Positions 1 to 8,914 are shown, counted from the first letter of the stretch. The stretch: DNA of 64,000 nt from Paracoccaceae bacterium (GCA_020446815.1 JAGRDY010000018.1:310001-374000), one strand, 5' to 3'. Made by a program: numbers and translations. The notes: generated from the sequence alone by a model not told the origin.

Positions 1-182
1 TGCTTGCGCGACAGGCTCGACGTGGCGCGGTGCCGCAGATGCGCAGGCGATCCCAGAAGCACATCGGTCAGCGGATCGGTCTCGTTGCGGAACCCCCAAT
101 GGGCGAGCGGGCGGGTGCCGCCCTTCGGGTTGCGGCGTTGCAGGCAAAAGCCTTCGGCTTGCGACAGGCGGTCAAGGGCCAT
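1..182 (-). CDS. Amidinotransferase/arginine deiminase-fold enzyme, N-terminal part (cut by window edge)
   Basis: Only the first 60 codons are inside the window; the gene runs off the left edge. The start is an ATG at 182 with a good GGAGG ribosome site 8 bases upstream. Around residues 29-41 the protein has a W-G-F-R-N-E-x-D-P-L-T-D-V-L-L-G stretch that matches the N-terminus of the complete amidinotransferase-fold protein at 3955-4848 (W-G-I-N-N-D-F-G-R-L-T-D-V-L-L-G), so the two are paralogues. The family acts on guanidino compounds (arginine deiminase, dimethylarginine hydrolase, amidinotransferase). It lies 16 bases downstream of the M20 gene on the same strand and is probably cotranscribed with it. 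The catalytic residues are outside the window, so activity cannot be judged. Confidence 0.75.
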   Translation of the reverse strand, partial: MALDRLSQAEGFCLQRRNPKGGTRPLAHWGFRNETDPLTDVLLGSPAHLRHRATSSLSRK

Positions 183-198
183 CTTTTCTTCCTCCTTC

Positions 199-1791
199 TC
201 AGGCGCCCGGCATGGCAGAGGGAATCCACCAGTCCCGGCCGCGCGGTGTCTCGACATATTCCGGCCAGCGGAAATGAATCGGCGGGGCATAATCGCACAA
301 GGGGGCGAGCCAGTCGGAGCCGCCCACACCCCCGCCGGTGCGGGCCTGAAACTCCGCCATCGCGGCATCGCGGGCGGCTGCGTCCTCAAGCAGCCGCAGC
401 GCCGAGGCGGCCAGCACCCTGGCCGCCGTCCGCACCATCGGGTCGATGGTTGCGGGGATGCCGCCCAGCGCGTTCATCACCCAGTTCGGATAGGTATACC
501 CCCCGGGCGCCTTCAGGGCGGGTCGGGCGATGTAGAACCGCGCGGTCGGCGCGTGCCAGCTCATGTCGGTATAGTCGTCCGAGGTCGAATGGCTCTGCGA
601 CGGCGGCAGGTCGCGGCGCAGGATGCTCTCGGCCTCCTCGGGCGCAATCAGCCGCGTCATCTCGTCAAGAAAGGGCTCCTTCATCGGCTCAAGCCCCAGC
701 CCCTTCTGGATGTCGCGCGCCACGTCCCTTGCCGCCTCGTCCCAGACCGGCGCGCCGGCGGCCTGCATCGCCCCCCACACCGTGCGCGCCATCGCGTGAT
801 TGGCCAGACCGGGGCGCGACTTCGACACCCAGTGGCGTTCCCAGCGACAGCCGCTCATCGCCGCCGCCGCCTCGGCGTTGCGGTCGAGCACGGCCGTGAC
901 CTGTTCGGCCATCGCCACCGTCGGGGTCCGCATCATGTACTGCAACTCGGCCAGCCCCGCCGGCAGGTTGTCGGCGGTGGCCTGCCCGGCGGTCAGGATC
1001 GCCTCCGATACCGACCAGCCGCCCTGATGCGGCAGCATCGCCTCGCGCAGGCTTTTCGAGGACTGGTACATCAGCATCAGCGCGTCATTGGCGCCCGGCG
1101 CGCGGACGGCGGAATGCGATTGCGGGATCGGCGCGCCATCGGCCCGGCCCCAGGCTTCGGGCGCATCGCAGATAAACCGGTAGATCATCGCGTAGCCCGC
1201 GCCGCAATGGGTGTCCCAGCGGACCGTGTTGCACATCGGCAGCATGTAGAACGGATGAAACGACAGCATCGCCGCCAGCCCGTCGTAATACCCCTTCGCG
1301 GCATGGACCGGCTTCGATCCGCGCACCTTCTCGGCCGGCTCGCCGGTAAAGCGCAGCCCGCCCCTGATCCCGTGCTTTTCCATCGCCGCCTTGGTGGCCA
1401 GCAACCCGCCGAGCGCGCCGATGCCAAGCCCCGAATGCGGGTCGGTATGGCCGCCCGCCTGAAAGCCGAGCCCGGCGCGCGGCTCGCGCCGGCTCGAGGC
1501 GGCCTGGCAGTTGCCCGGCACCGCGTCATATTCGCCGTACATGCCAATCACCGGGCCGTCGCCGTTCGACCATTGGGCACAAAACGCGGTCGGCATCCCG
1601 CCCGAGCCTTCCTCGACCGTGAAGCCCTCGGCGCGCAGGCGCGCCACATACCAGTCGGCGGAACGGTATTCGCGCCAGGCGGTCTCGGCGAAATCGAAGA
1701 TCGTGGCGCACCACCGCGAAAGATCGCCGGCGCGCGCCGCGACGGCGGCAAAGGCATCCTTCTGGGCGGCGGTCAGGGTCGGTTCGGGCAA
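199..1791 (-). CDS. M20-family metallo-amidohydrolase (AbgB-like)
   Basis: About 530 residues, similar in layout to M20D amidohydrolases such as the p-aminobenzoyl-glutamate hydrolase subunit AbgB. Visible motifs are G-E-Y-D-A-V-P-G, a metal-site segment G-G-H-T-D-P-H-S-G-L, a downstream E-P-A-E-K, and near the C-terminus T-S-D-D-Y-T-D-M-S-W, which corresponds to the S-T-D-x-x-D-V-S-W signature of AbgB-like enzymes. It probably hydrolyses an amide bond in the cytoplasm; no signal peptide is seen. I place the start at TTG 1791 because GAGGAGG lies 5 bases before it. An in-frame ATG at 1878 would add 29 low-complexity residues encoded by a short tandem repeat and has no ribosome site. It is divergent from a LysR gene and leads into the partial amidinotransferase-fold gene. 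Confidence 0.8.
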   Translation of the reverse strand: MPEPTLTAAQKDAFAAVAARAGDLSRWCATIFDFAETAWREYRSADWYVARLRAEGFTVEEGSGGMPTAFCAQWSNGDGPVIGMYGEYDAVPGNCQAASSRREPRAGLGFQAGGHTDPHSGLGIGALGGLLATKAAMEKHGIRGGLRFTGEPAEKVRGSKPVHAAKGYYDGLAAMLSFHPFYMLPMCNTVRWDTHCGAGYAMIYRFICDAPEAWGRADGAPIPQSHSAVRAPGANDALMLMYQSSKSLREAMLPHQGGWSVSEAILTAGQATADNLPAGLAELQYMMRTPTVAMAEQVTAVLDRNAEAAAAMSGCRWERHWVSKSRPGLANHAMARTVWGAMQAAGAPVWDEAARDVARDIQKGLGLEPMKEPFLDEMTRLIAPEEAESILRRDLPPSQSHSTSDDYTDMSWHAPTARFYIARPALKAPGGYTYPNWVMNALGGIPATIDPMVRTAARVLAASALRLLEDAAARDAAMAEFQARTGGGVGGSDWLAPLCDYAPPIHFRWPEYVETPRGRDWWIPSAMPGA

Positions 1792-1808
1792 CAAAACCTC
1801 CTCGTCGC

Positions 1809-1853
1809 TGTCGGGACGGCTGTCGGGACGGATGCGGGACGGATGCGGGACGG
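1809..1853. repeat. Short imperfect tandem repeat, unit about 11-12 bp
   Basis: Four imperfect copies of a TG(T)CGGGACGG(A/C) unit lie head to tail in the gap between the divergent M20 and LysR genes, just upstream of the TTG start proposed for the M20 gene. The last two copies are identical. If the M20 gene instead began at ATG 1878 the repeat would be coding, which would explain the repetitive N-terminus of that longer version. Confidence 0.6.
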
Positions 1854-2027
1854 ATAGCCGACGCGGACCCGACGTCATTTTCAAAAAACTACACTGCTCG
1901 GGCGCCTCTGCGAAAGTGAAACCTTCTCTTGACTTCGGCAAACTATTTTCACCATTCGGCTTTACTGCGCCCCCGCCCGCACTAGACTTCGCCCCCGAAA
2001 ACGGCGACCGGCCGAAACGGAGGCCCG

Positions 2028-2945
2028 ATGAAACGTATCCCTTCCACCCAGGCATTGCGCGCGCTCGACTGCTTTGCGCGCCACGGCACCGTCTGGCAGG
2101 CGGCGGAAGAACTGAACCTGACCCGCAGCGCGGTCAGCCACCAGCTTCGCCTGCTGGAGCGGGATCTGGGGTTTCGCCTGCTCGATCGCGTCGGCACAAG
2201 GATCGAACTGACCCCGCAGGGCGCCGCCTACGCCGTCGATATCCGCCGCGCTTTGTCGGCGATCGCGGGCTCTGCGGTGCGCAACGCCGGCCGCGGCCTC
2301 AGCGGCACGCTGACCGTCAGCTGCACACCCGGTCTTGCCACGACATGGCTCTGCCCCAGGATCGGCCGCTTCCGTGATACCTGCCCCGATGTCGCCCTGT
2401 CGATCGTGACGCCAAGGCGGCTTGACGACGTGTCCAATCCCGACGCCGATATGTTCCTTTGCTTCGGCACCGGCAATCTGCCCGACATGGACATCGATCT
2501 GCTCAAAGAGGTGGATTTCACGCCCCTGTGCAGCCCGGCGCTGCTCAACCGTCTCGGCGGGCTTGTCGTGCCGAAGGATCTGCCGCGCGCCGGGCTCTTG
2601 CATCTGCATGACCGCGAAGACTGGCGCAACTGGTTCCGGTTGGCCGGGCTCGAGGAAAGCTGTGCCGATTCCGGCATTGTGTTTGCCGATATGAACCTCG
2701 TCTACGCAGGCGCCATGAATGCCCAGGGTATCGCGATGGGCGATGCCTTTATCTGCCACGAGGCGCTGGAGACCGGCCAGCTCGTGCGGCCATTCGATCT
2801 CGCCATCAGGTCGCCGCGCGCCTATTATCTGGTGATGCCCCCGGAAAAGGCCGGCAATCCTGCCGCGGTGGCGTTCCGCGCCTGGCTGGCCGGCGAATTG
2901 CCCTCGCCCCGGGCTCTGGCCCCGCCCGCGGCGCGTCAGGCATAG
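2028..2945 (+). CDS. LysR-family transcriptional regulator (GcvA-like)
   Basis: A 305-residue LysR-type regulator. The N-terminal winged helix-turn-helix is clear: A-L-R-A-L-D-C-F near residue 10, then A-E-E-L-N-L-T-R-S-A-V-S-H-Q and the F-R-L-L-D-R segment before L-T-P-Q-G. The rest is the periplasmic-binding-protein-like effector domain. The ATG at 2028 follows a GGAGGC site. It is divergent from the M20 operon and very likely controls it, as is usual for LysR genes. Its 3' end overlaps the convergent second LysR gene by 10 bases. Confidence 0.9.
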   Translation: MKRIPSTQALRALDCFARHGTVWQAAEELNLTRSAVSHQLRLLERDLGFRLLDRVGTRIELTPQGAAYAVDIRRALSAIAGSAVRNAGRGLSGTLTVSCTPGLATTWLCPRIGRFRDTCPDVALSIVTPRRLDDVSNPDADMFLCFGTGNLPDMDIDLLKEVDFTPLCSPALLNRLGGLVVPKDLPRAGLLHLHDREDWRNWFRLAGLEESCADSGIVFADMNLVYAGAMNAQGIAMGDAFICHEALETGQLVRPFDLAIRSPRAYYLVMPPEKAGNPAAVAFRAWLAGELPSPRALAPPAARQA

Positions 2946-3844
2946 GCCTCGGCCTTCAGCAGCCGGATGAAAGCCTTGTCGGCGCCGCTCGGCGAAACGC
3001 CGCGCCGCGTGACGATCTCGATCGGTGTCGGCAGGTCGAAACGGCCATCCATCACCGATTTCATGCGCCCGTTGCGCAGCCACAGCTCGGCCAGGGAATG
3101 CGGCAGATAGCCGATGAAATTCCCCGTCAGGATCAACAGCGCGATGCCTTCGACCTGATGCGCGGTGGCGTTCGACAGCCTGCCGCGCGATACCGGGGCC
3201 ACACGATCTTCCTTCAGATAGGCGCGCTGGGCGACCTTTGCCTGCGCCAGTAACTTGGCCTGCTCAGCGGGATTTTTGGCCGAAAACAGCGGGTGGCCGG
3301 CGCCGCAATAAAGCCCGATGAATTCGCGCCCGATCTGGTCATATGACAGGCCGGGCTTATGCTGGTGAAACACGCCGATGCCCAGCGATATCTGCCCGTC
3401 AAGCACGCCGGTTTCGATGTCGTCGGGGGCCATCGAATGCAGTTCCACGCTGACCTGTGGCGCGGTGGCGGTGAATTTCGACAGGGCGCTGACGATGGGG
3501 GCGCGATCGTTTGACACCCAGCTGTCGATCACGCCCATGGCCAGATGACCGACCAGCGCGTCCTGCGCATCGTGAATGGCCTCCGAGAACCGGCCAAGCG
3601 ACCCGAAAAGCTCCTGCGCGGCGGCATGGACGGCCTCGCCCTTGTCGGTCAACCGGAACCCGCCGCGCCCGCGCTGGCAAAGCGGCATCCCCAGCCGCGT
3701 TTCAAGATCGGATATCTGGCGCGAAATGGTCGAGGTCGAGACGTTCAACGCCACCTGCGCGGCCGAAAAGCCCTGTTTCTGGACGACCACCAGAAACACC
3801 CGAAGCAGGTGCAGATCGGCCTTTGAAAGCATCGGTGAAAGCAT
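2936..3844 (-). CDS. LysR-family transcriptional regulator
   Basis: A 302-residue LysR protein with the N-terminal helix-turn-helix (L-H-L-L-R-V-F-L-V-V-V, then Q-V-A-L-N-V-S-T-S-T-I-S-R-Q) and a C-terminal effector domain. The start may be ATG 3844 or the in-frame ATG 3832; neither has a strong ribosome site. It is divergent from the amidinotransferase-fold gene at 3955, with a perfect 16-bp palindrome in the gap, so it is the natural candidate regulator of that gene and the ABC importer behind it. Confidence 0.9.
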   Translation of the reverse strand: MLSPMLSKADLHLLRVFLVVVQKQGFSAAQVALNVSTSTISRQISDLETRLGMPLCQRGRGGFRLTDKGEAVHAAAQELFGSLGRFSEAIHDAQDALVGHLAMGVIDSWVSNDRAPIVSALSKFTATAPQVSVELHSMAPDDIETGVLDGQISLGIGVFHQHKPGLSYDQIGREFIGLYCGAGHPLFSAKNPAEQAKLLAQAKVAQRAYLKEDRVAPVSRGRLSNATAHQVEGIALLILTGNFIGYLPHSLAELWLRNGRMKSVMDGRFDLPTPIEIVTRRGVSPSGADKAFIRLLKAEAYA

Positions 3845-3857
3845 GGATCGGTTTTAA

Positions 3858-3873
3858 TTGCATGAATATGCAA
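3858..3873. promoter_or_regulatory. Perfect palindrome, probable LysR operator
   Basis: TTGCAT-GAAT-ATGCAA is a perfect 6-4-6 inverted repeat lying between the divergent LysR gene (start 3844) and the amidinotransferase-fold gene (start 3955). The dyad symmetry and position fit a LysR recognition site. The binding itself is inferred. Confidence 0.55.
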
Positions 3874-3954
3874 CTTCAATCCTGCGCGATGGTATTTTTC
3901 CCCGCCGCCATCTCTGTCTTGATCGGCCCTGCGCCAGCAGGAAAGGAAGCCAGC

Positions 3955-4848
3955 ATGAACGAACAGCGACCGGTGACGCCGAAATGGGGCATCAACAACG
4001 ATTTCGGGCGGCTGACGGACGTGCTTCTGGGCAAGCCCGAGTTCTACCGCTGGGTCGAGGCAGGCCCGCTGATCGGCCGCACACTGGCCAATGCCCACAA
4101 GACCGGGGTGCGTTTCGACCGGCAACTGGCGATGGCGCAACATGCGGAAATGGTGTCGATCTATGAAGAGAACGGCGTCAGGTGCCATTATCTTCCGGCC
4201 GACGAAGTGCTGCACAGGAACTTCTTCGCCCGCGATTCCTCGGCGATGACGCCCTGGGGGGCGCTGATCTGCCACATGCAGCTCAAATGCCGCCGCGCCG
4301 ATTATGTGATGGCGATCCGGTTCTATCAGGATAACGCCATCCCGATCTGGAAATTCGCCACCGCCGGCCATTTCGAGGGGGGCGATTTCAACATCATCGA
4401 GCCGGGCCGCGTGCTGATCGGCTATTGCGGCGAACGCTCGGAAAAGGAAGGGTCCGAGCAGGTGGCCGAATTTGTCCGTGCCGAAGGCTGGGAAGCGGTC
4501 GTGGCGCCCATCAGCCGCGAATTCGTGCATATGGACGGGCTGATCGTGCCGCTCGCCGAAAAGCTCGTGGTGGCCTGCACCGACGCGATGGAGCCGTGGC
4601 TGGTCGATGTGGTGCGCGGCTGGGGGATCGAGATCGTCGAAGTCGCCTATCGCGAGGCGACAAATCTCGGGGTCAATCTGGTGGCGCTCGGCAACGACAA
4701 GGTTCTGTCGATGCGCGGCGCCAGGGATCTCAATGCCAAGATGCGCGCGCTCGGTTTCGATGTCTATGATCCGGACATGTCGATGTTCACGCTGGGTGGT
4801 GGCGGCGTGCATTGCCTGTGCCAGGCACTCTGCCGCGAGGATGCCTGA
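3955..4848 (+). CDS. Amidinotransferase/arginine deiminase-fold hydrolase
   Basis: A complete 297-residue member of the guanidino-group modifying superfamily (dimethylarginine dimethylaminohydrolase, arginine deiminase, amidinotransferases). Expected active-site elements are present: F-A-R-D at 91-94, E-G-G-D at 141-144, a histidine at 192 (V-H-M-D-G), and a C-terminal cysteine at 287 in G-G-G-G-V-H-C-L-C-Q. Such enzymes act on the guanidinium carbon of arginine-like molecules through the cysteine. No signal peptide, so cytoplasmic. The ATG at 3955 follows AAAGGAAG. It sits directly upstream of an ABC importer and divergent from a LysR gene, which suggests that it processes the imported substrate. 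Which guanidino compound it uses cannot be read from sequence. Confidence 0.85.
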   Translation: MNEQRPVTPKWGINNDFGRLTDVLLGKPEFYRWVEAGPLIGRTLANAHKTGVRFDRQLAMAQHAEMVSIYEENGVRCHYLPADEVLHRNFFARDSSAMTPWGALICHMQLKCRRADYVMAIRFYQDNAIPIWKFATAGHFEGGDFNIIEPGRVLIGYCGERSEKEGSEQVAEFVRAEGWEAVVAPISREFVHMDGLIVPLAEKLVVACTDAMEPWLVDVVRGWGIEIVEVAYREATNLGVNLVALGNDKVLSMRGARDLNAKMRALGFDVYDPDMSMFTLGGGGVHCLCQALCREDA

Positions 4849-4974
4849 AACAACCCCCGGGGCATCGCGGCCTCGCGCGGGCATCGTTCGATTTCATTTG
4901 CCGTTGGTGTCAAAAACTTTCGGTTGCCCGATCACCGCATCCCGTCCTACGCTGGCCCCGTCCCGGAGAGGTGC

Positions 4975-6045
4975 ATGACCACAAAATCAAGATCCGCCGA
5001 AATCGGCGCCCAGGGTATTGGCAAATCCTTCGGGCGATTCCGCGCACTCGACGGCATCAGTCTGACGATAGGGCAGGGCGAATTCCTGACGCTTCTTGGA
5101 CCATCAGGTTCGGGAAAAACGACCTTTCTCATGGTTCTGGCCGGGTTCGAGGCGCCGACGGACGGGCGATTGACCCTGGACGGGCAGGATGTGACCGCGA
5201 TGCCCGCCGAGGAACGCGCCTTTGGCATGGTGTTTCAGGGCTATGCGCTTTTCCCCCATATGACGGTCGAGGAAAACATCGCCTTCCCGCTGCGTGTCCA
5301 GCGCCGAAGCGCCGCCGACATCCGCCGCCGCGTCGATGAGATCGTCGAGATGATGGGCCTTGCCGATCATGGCAAGAAACGGCCCTCGGGCCTGTCGGGC
5401 GGCCAGCAGCAGCGCGTTGCGCTGGCAAGGGCGCTGGTCTATGAGCCGCCGGTCCTGCTGCTTGATGAGCCCTTTTCGGCACTCGACAAGAACCTTCGCG
5501 GGCAGATGCAGGATGAGGTCCGCCGGCTCCACCGCGAAACCGGCACGACCTTTGTCTTTGTCACGCACGACCAGTCGGAAGCGCTGGCGCTGTCGAACCG
5601 GGTCGCGATTTTCGATCATGGCAAGCTTCAGCAGCTTGCCTCGCCGAAAACTGTGTACGAACGCCCTACGAATCGGTTTGTTGCGGAATTTCTTGGCGAA
5701 ATCAACATTCTGCCGCTTTCGAACGTACGCAGGAACGGCAGCGCCATTCTTGGCGACTTCGAAGGGCAGGCGCTTCATGCCGATGCCGGCGGAACGCTCA
5801 GCGAAACGCTGGCGATACGGCCGGAATACATGGCGCTCCATCTTGCCAGACCGGCCGAAGGCAACGCCATCGCCGCGCAGCTTCGCGATCTGACCTATCT
5901 TGGCGCCGAAACGCAACTTGCGCTCGTGACGGCCGGCGGCGTGGGGATCAATCTCTCGTTACCGACCGCCGCGCTGCCACAGGGTGTGGCGACGGGGCAG
6001 GAAGTCTGGGCCGCATGGCCCGAGGAACGGGCGTTTTTCTTGTGA
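4975..6045 (+). CDS. ABC importer ATP-binding protein, spermidine/putrescine (PotA) class
   Basis: 356 residues. Walker A G-P-S-G-S-G-K-T at about 42-49, Q-loop in M-V-F-Q-G-Y-A-L-F-P-H-M, signature L-S-G-G-Q-Q-Q-R-V-A-L-A-R-A-L, Walker B V-L-L-L-D-E-P-F-S-A-L-D, H-loop in V-T-H-D-Q-S-E. A C-terminal TOBE-like region follows, as in PotA/CysA-type ATPases. It energises the importer made with the binding protein at 6101 and permeases at 7278 and 8096. The start is ATG 4975 after GAGAGG rather than the in-frame 4924. It is followed by a short GC palindrome (6053-6066) before the binding-protein gene. Confidence 0.92.
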   Translation: MTTKSRSAEIGAQGIGKSFGRFRALDGISLTIGQGEFLTLLGPSGSGKTTFLMVLAGFEAPTDGRLTLDGQDVTAMPAEERAFGMVFQGYALFPHMTVEENIAFPLRVQRRSAADIRRRVDEIVEMMGLADHGKKRPSGLSGGQQQRVALARALVYEPPVLLLDEPFSALDKNLRGQMQDEVRRLHRETGTTFVFVTHDQSEALALSNRVAIFDHGKLQQLASPKTVYERPTNRFVAEFLGEINILPLSNVRRNGSAILGDFEGQALHADAGGTLSETLAIRPEYMALHLARPAEGNAIAAQLRDLTYLGAETQLALVTAGGVGINLSLPTAALPQGVATGQEVWAAWPEERAFFL

Positions 6046-6100
6046 CTGAATTGCAGGCAAGCCTGCGACAACCGACAACCAACCAGAAGGGGAGAGAAAA

Positions 6101-7216
6101 ATGAACAGGAATTTCGAAAACGACTGCCTGGAAATCCTCGCGGAACGCGCGAGAAGGGGCGAAATTTCGCGGCGCCGCTTCACGCAGCTCGGCGCGGCGC
6201 TGATCGGGACGTCGGCGCTGGCGGCACGCGGGACACCGGTGCTGGCTGCGTCGGGCGAACTGGTTTTCGTCAACTGGGGCGGTGATGCCGTCACAGCCTA
6301 TGACAAGGCCTACGGGCAGCCCTTCGAAGCCGAAACCGGCATCAAGGTGCTTCAGGATGGCTCCGGCCCGACCGAGGGCGCGATCCAGGCACAGTATGAG
6401 AGCGGCAAACCTTCCTGGGATATCGTCGATGCCGACGCCTTTTCCGCTGAAACGCTGGGGAAGAAGGGGATGATGGAGCCGATCGACTACGCGATCGTGG
6501 ACAAGGCCAAGACCCGCAAGGGATTTGGCTGGGAATACGCCGCGTCAAGCTATTTCTTCAGCTACATCATCGCCTATGATTCGAAGAAATACGGCGACAA
6601 CCCGCCCACAGGGATGGCGGATTTCTTCGATGTCGACAAGTTTCCGGGCAAGCGCTCCATGTATAAATGGGGTGCCGGGATGTGGGAGGCGCTGCTTTTG
6701 GGCGATGGCGTCAAGCCCGACGCGCTCTATCCGCTGGATCTGGAAAGGGCACATGCGAAGCTTGCCGCCTTCAAGGATAACATCGTCGGGTTCTGGGGTG
6801 GCGGCGCGGAAAGCCAATCGTTGCTGATGAACGGCGATGCCTCGATGGCGCTGATCTGGTCGACGCGCGCAAAGATCCTGGATCAGGATTCAGGCGGCGA
6901 CATCAAGTTCACCTGGAACGAAGGGCTGATCTCGCCGGGGGCGATGGCCGTCATCAAGGGCAACCCGGGCGGCGCAGAGAACGCGATGAAGTTCATCGCC
7001 TCGGCGCAGGCGCCCGAAAAGCAGATCGTCATGTTCGAATTGCTGGGCCAAGGGCCGGCCAACCCGGCGGCGGATGCGCTGATCCCTGAATCGGAAAAGC
7101 GTTTCAACCCCGTCGATCCAGCCAATTTCGCCGTGCAGATTCCGCTCGATATTCCGTGGTACGAAGAACATTACAGCGCGGCGCTCGACGCCTATCTCGC
7201 CATCGTGTCGGCGTGA
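6101..7216 (+). CDS. ABC importer periplasmic binding protein, PotD class, Tat-exported
   Basis: 371 residues. The N-terminus has a twin-arginine motif S-R-R-R-F-T-Q-L-G (23-31) followed by a hydrophobic stretch ending near G-T-P-V-L-A-A (about 50), so export by the Tat pathway is likely. The mature part is a type II periplasmic binding protein of the spermidine/putrescine class (L-V-F-V-N-W-G-G-D-A-V at its start). A GGGGAGAG site precedes ATG 6101. It delivers substrate to the permeases encoded downstream; polyamine, opine or guanidino ligands are all possible. Confidence 0.9.
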   Translation: MNRNFENDCLEILAERARRGEISRRRFTQLGAALIGTSALAARGTPVLAASGELVFVNWGGDAVTAYDKAYGQPFEAETGIKVLQDGSGPTEGAIQAQYESGKPSWDIVDADAFSAETLGKKGMMEPIDYAIVDKAKTRKGFGWEYAASSYFFSYIIAYDSKKYGDNPPTGMADFFDVDKFPGKRSMYKWGAGMWEALLLGDGVKPDALYPLDLERAHAKLAAFKDNIVGFWGGGAESQSLLMNGDASMALIWSTRAKILDQDSGGDIKFTWNEGLISPGAMAVIKGNPGGAENAMKFIASAQAPEKQIVMFELLGQGPANPAADALIPESEKRFNPVDPANFAVQIPLDIPWYEEHYSAALDAYLAIVSA

Positions 7217-7224
7217 CCATGCGT

Positions 7225-7254
7225 GCCCCCGGGCCGGTTGCCGCGCCCGGGGGC
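7225..7254 (+). other. Intercistronic GC hairpin after binding-protein gene
   Basis: GCCCCCGGG (7225-7233) pairs with CCCGGGGGC (7246-7254), a 9-bp all-GC stem with a 12-base loop. It begins 8 bases after the binding-protein stop and ends before the permease start. There is no T run, so it is more likely an mRNA-stabilising or partial-termination element that raises binding protein over permease than a full terminator. Confidence 0.55.
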
Positions 7255-7277
7255 CAGGCCAGGGATGGAGGGATCGG

Positions 7278-8099
7278 GTGAGCCGTCGCGCGCGCGCACT
7301 TATGCTGCTGGCACCGCTTTTGCTCTTTCTGGGGCTGGCCTATATCGTGCCGTTTCTCGGTGTGATCCGCTGGAGCGTTACCCTGCCGCAACCGGGGTTG
7401 GGGCAGTACCGCGCGGCGCTAACCGATCCGCTGGTCCAGTCGGTGTTCCTGCGCACGCTGCGCGTTTGCGTGGCGGTTACGGCGGCCTCGGTACTGGCAG
7501 GTTATGTGATCGCGCTCTTGTGGGTGCGCGGCGGGCCGGTCCAAAAGCTGCTGGTTGAATTGTGCATTCTCATCCCGTTCTGGATTTCGGTGCTGACGCG
7601 GGCCTTCGGATGGCTGGCGCTGTTGTCCAATCGCGGCATCATCAATGACTGGCTGCAATGGGCGGGCATCCTGCACGAGCCACTGGCGATGGTGCGCAAC
7701 GAATTTGGCGTCATCGTCGGCATGACGCATTTCCTGATCCCCTTCGCGGTGTTTCCGCTGGCATCGTCGATGCGCAATCTCGACGAACGGGTGCTGATGG
7801 CGGCGCGGGGGATGGGCGCGTCACGGGCGCGGATTTTCTGGCGGGTACTGGTGCCGATGACCCTGCCCGGCATTCTGGGCGCGGCGCTTGTGGTCTTTGT
7901 CTTCGCGCTTGGGTTCTTCGTGACGCCGGCAATTCTTGGCGGGGGGCGCAGCGTGATGGCCGCGGAACTGATCTACCTGCGCATCTTCCAGAGCCCCGAC
8001 TGGGGCCTGGGGGCCGCCATCAGCGTCATCATGATGGTCGCGGTAGGGGGCATGCTGGCCCTGTTGCTGCGCCAGGCCAGACCGGGGGGCGGACGATGA
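7278..8099 (+). CDS. ABC importer permease, PotB class
   Basis: 273 residues with about six hydrophobic helices; starts at GTG 7278 after GGAGGG. The cytoplasmic EAA-type loop is recognisable around M-A-A-R-G-M-G-A-S-R-A-R-I-F. It forms the membrane channel with the next gene, with which it overlaps by four bases (ATGA), a sign of translational coupling. Confidence 0.9.
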   Translation: MSRRARALMLLAPLLLFLGLAYIVPFLGVIRWSVTLPQPGLGQYRAALTDPLVQSVFLRTLRVCVAVTAASVLAGYVIALLWVRGGPVQKLLVELCILIPFWISVLTRAFGWLALLSNRGIINDWLQWAGILHEPLAMVRNEFGVIVGMTHFLIPFAVFPLASSMRNLDERVLMAARGMGASRARIFWRVLVPMTLPGILGAALVVFVFALGFFVTPAILGGGRSVMAAELIYLRIFQSPDWGLGAAISVIMMVAVGGMLALLLRQARPGGGR

Positions 8100-8914
8100 A
8101 TGCCACGCGCCCCGGCCCGGTCGTCGCCCTGCTGGCGGCGCTGGTTTCTGTCTTTCTTCTGATGCCGCTGATTGCCGTCATCCCGGTGTCCTTCACCCCG
8201 ACGCGGTATCTGTCCGTGCCCACGGATGAGTGGTCGCTGCGCCACTACCGGACGTTGATCGACAACCCGGCCTGGGCGCAGGGGGTATGGCTTTCCATTC
8301 GGATCGGGGTCTTGAGTTCGTTCATCGCCACCTCTCTGGCGCTGTTCTTCAGCCTCGGGCTCTGGATGGCGCAGCCGCGCCATGCAGGGCTCATGATGGG
8401 GATGGCGTTGTTGCCGATGGTGGCGCCGCCTGTCGTGTCGGCCCTGACGCTCTATTTTTTTCTTATCTCGTTGTCGCAGGTCAACGGGGTTGTCGCCTAT
8501 GACACCTGGGCCGGTGTTTCACTGGCCCATGCCGTGATGACGGCCCCCTTCGCGGTGGTTCTGATCACGGTCGCGCTTGCGCAGGTTGACAGGCGTATCG
8601 ATCTTGCCGCGCGCAGCGCAGGGGCTGGATTGTTCACCCGGATATTCCGCGTCATCTTGCCCAATATCCGTTTTGGCGTGCTGACGGCGGCTTTCCTGAC
8701 CTTTGTGCTGTCGTGGGAAGAGATCGGTGTCACGTTGTTCATCACCTCGGTCAGGGCCATCACGCTGCCGCGGCTGATGTGGATGGGCCTGCGCGACAAT
8801 ATCGACCCGGCGATCGCCGCCGTCTCGGTCGTGCTGATCGTCCTGGTGGTGGTCGTGATCCTTGGCAAGACCGCGGTACAGATGCTGCTGGCGCGCAGGC
8901 GCAAGGAGCACTGA
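8096..8914 (+). CDS. ABC importer permease, PotC class
   Basis: 272 residues, six predicted helices, with an EAA-like loop around A-A-R-S-A-G-A-G-L-F-T-R-I-F. Starts at ATG 8096 inside the stop of the preceding permease. It is the last gene of the ATPase/binding protein/permease/permease importer operon and the second half of its membrane pore. Confidence 0.9.
   Translation: MNATRPGPVVALLAALVSVFLLMPLIAVIPVSFTPTRYLSVPTDEWSLRHYRTLIDNPAWAQGVWLSIRIGVLSSFIATSLALFFSLGLWMAQPRHAGLMMGMALLPMVAPPVVSALTLYFFLISLSQVNGVVAYDTWAGVSLAHAVMTAPFAVVLITVALAQVDRRIDLAARSAGAGLFTRIFRVILPNIRFGVLTAAFLTFVLSWEEIGVTLFITSVRAITLPRLMWMGLRDNIDPAIAAVSVVLIVLVVVVILGKTAVQMLLARRRKEH

Noticed and set aside
1809-1853. Guanidine (ykkC-class) riboswitch near the guanidino-type genes
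   Set aside because: The GGGACGG repeats superficially recall ACGR loops, but there are no paired stems around them.
1792-2055. In-frame N-terminal extension of the M20 gene to 1878 or 2055
   Set aside because: It overlaps the divergent LysR gene or the tandem repeat, lacks a ribosome site, and reads as low-complexity sequence, whereas TTG 1791 has GAGGAGG at good spacing.
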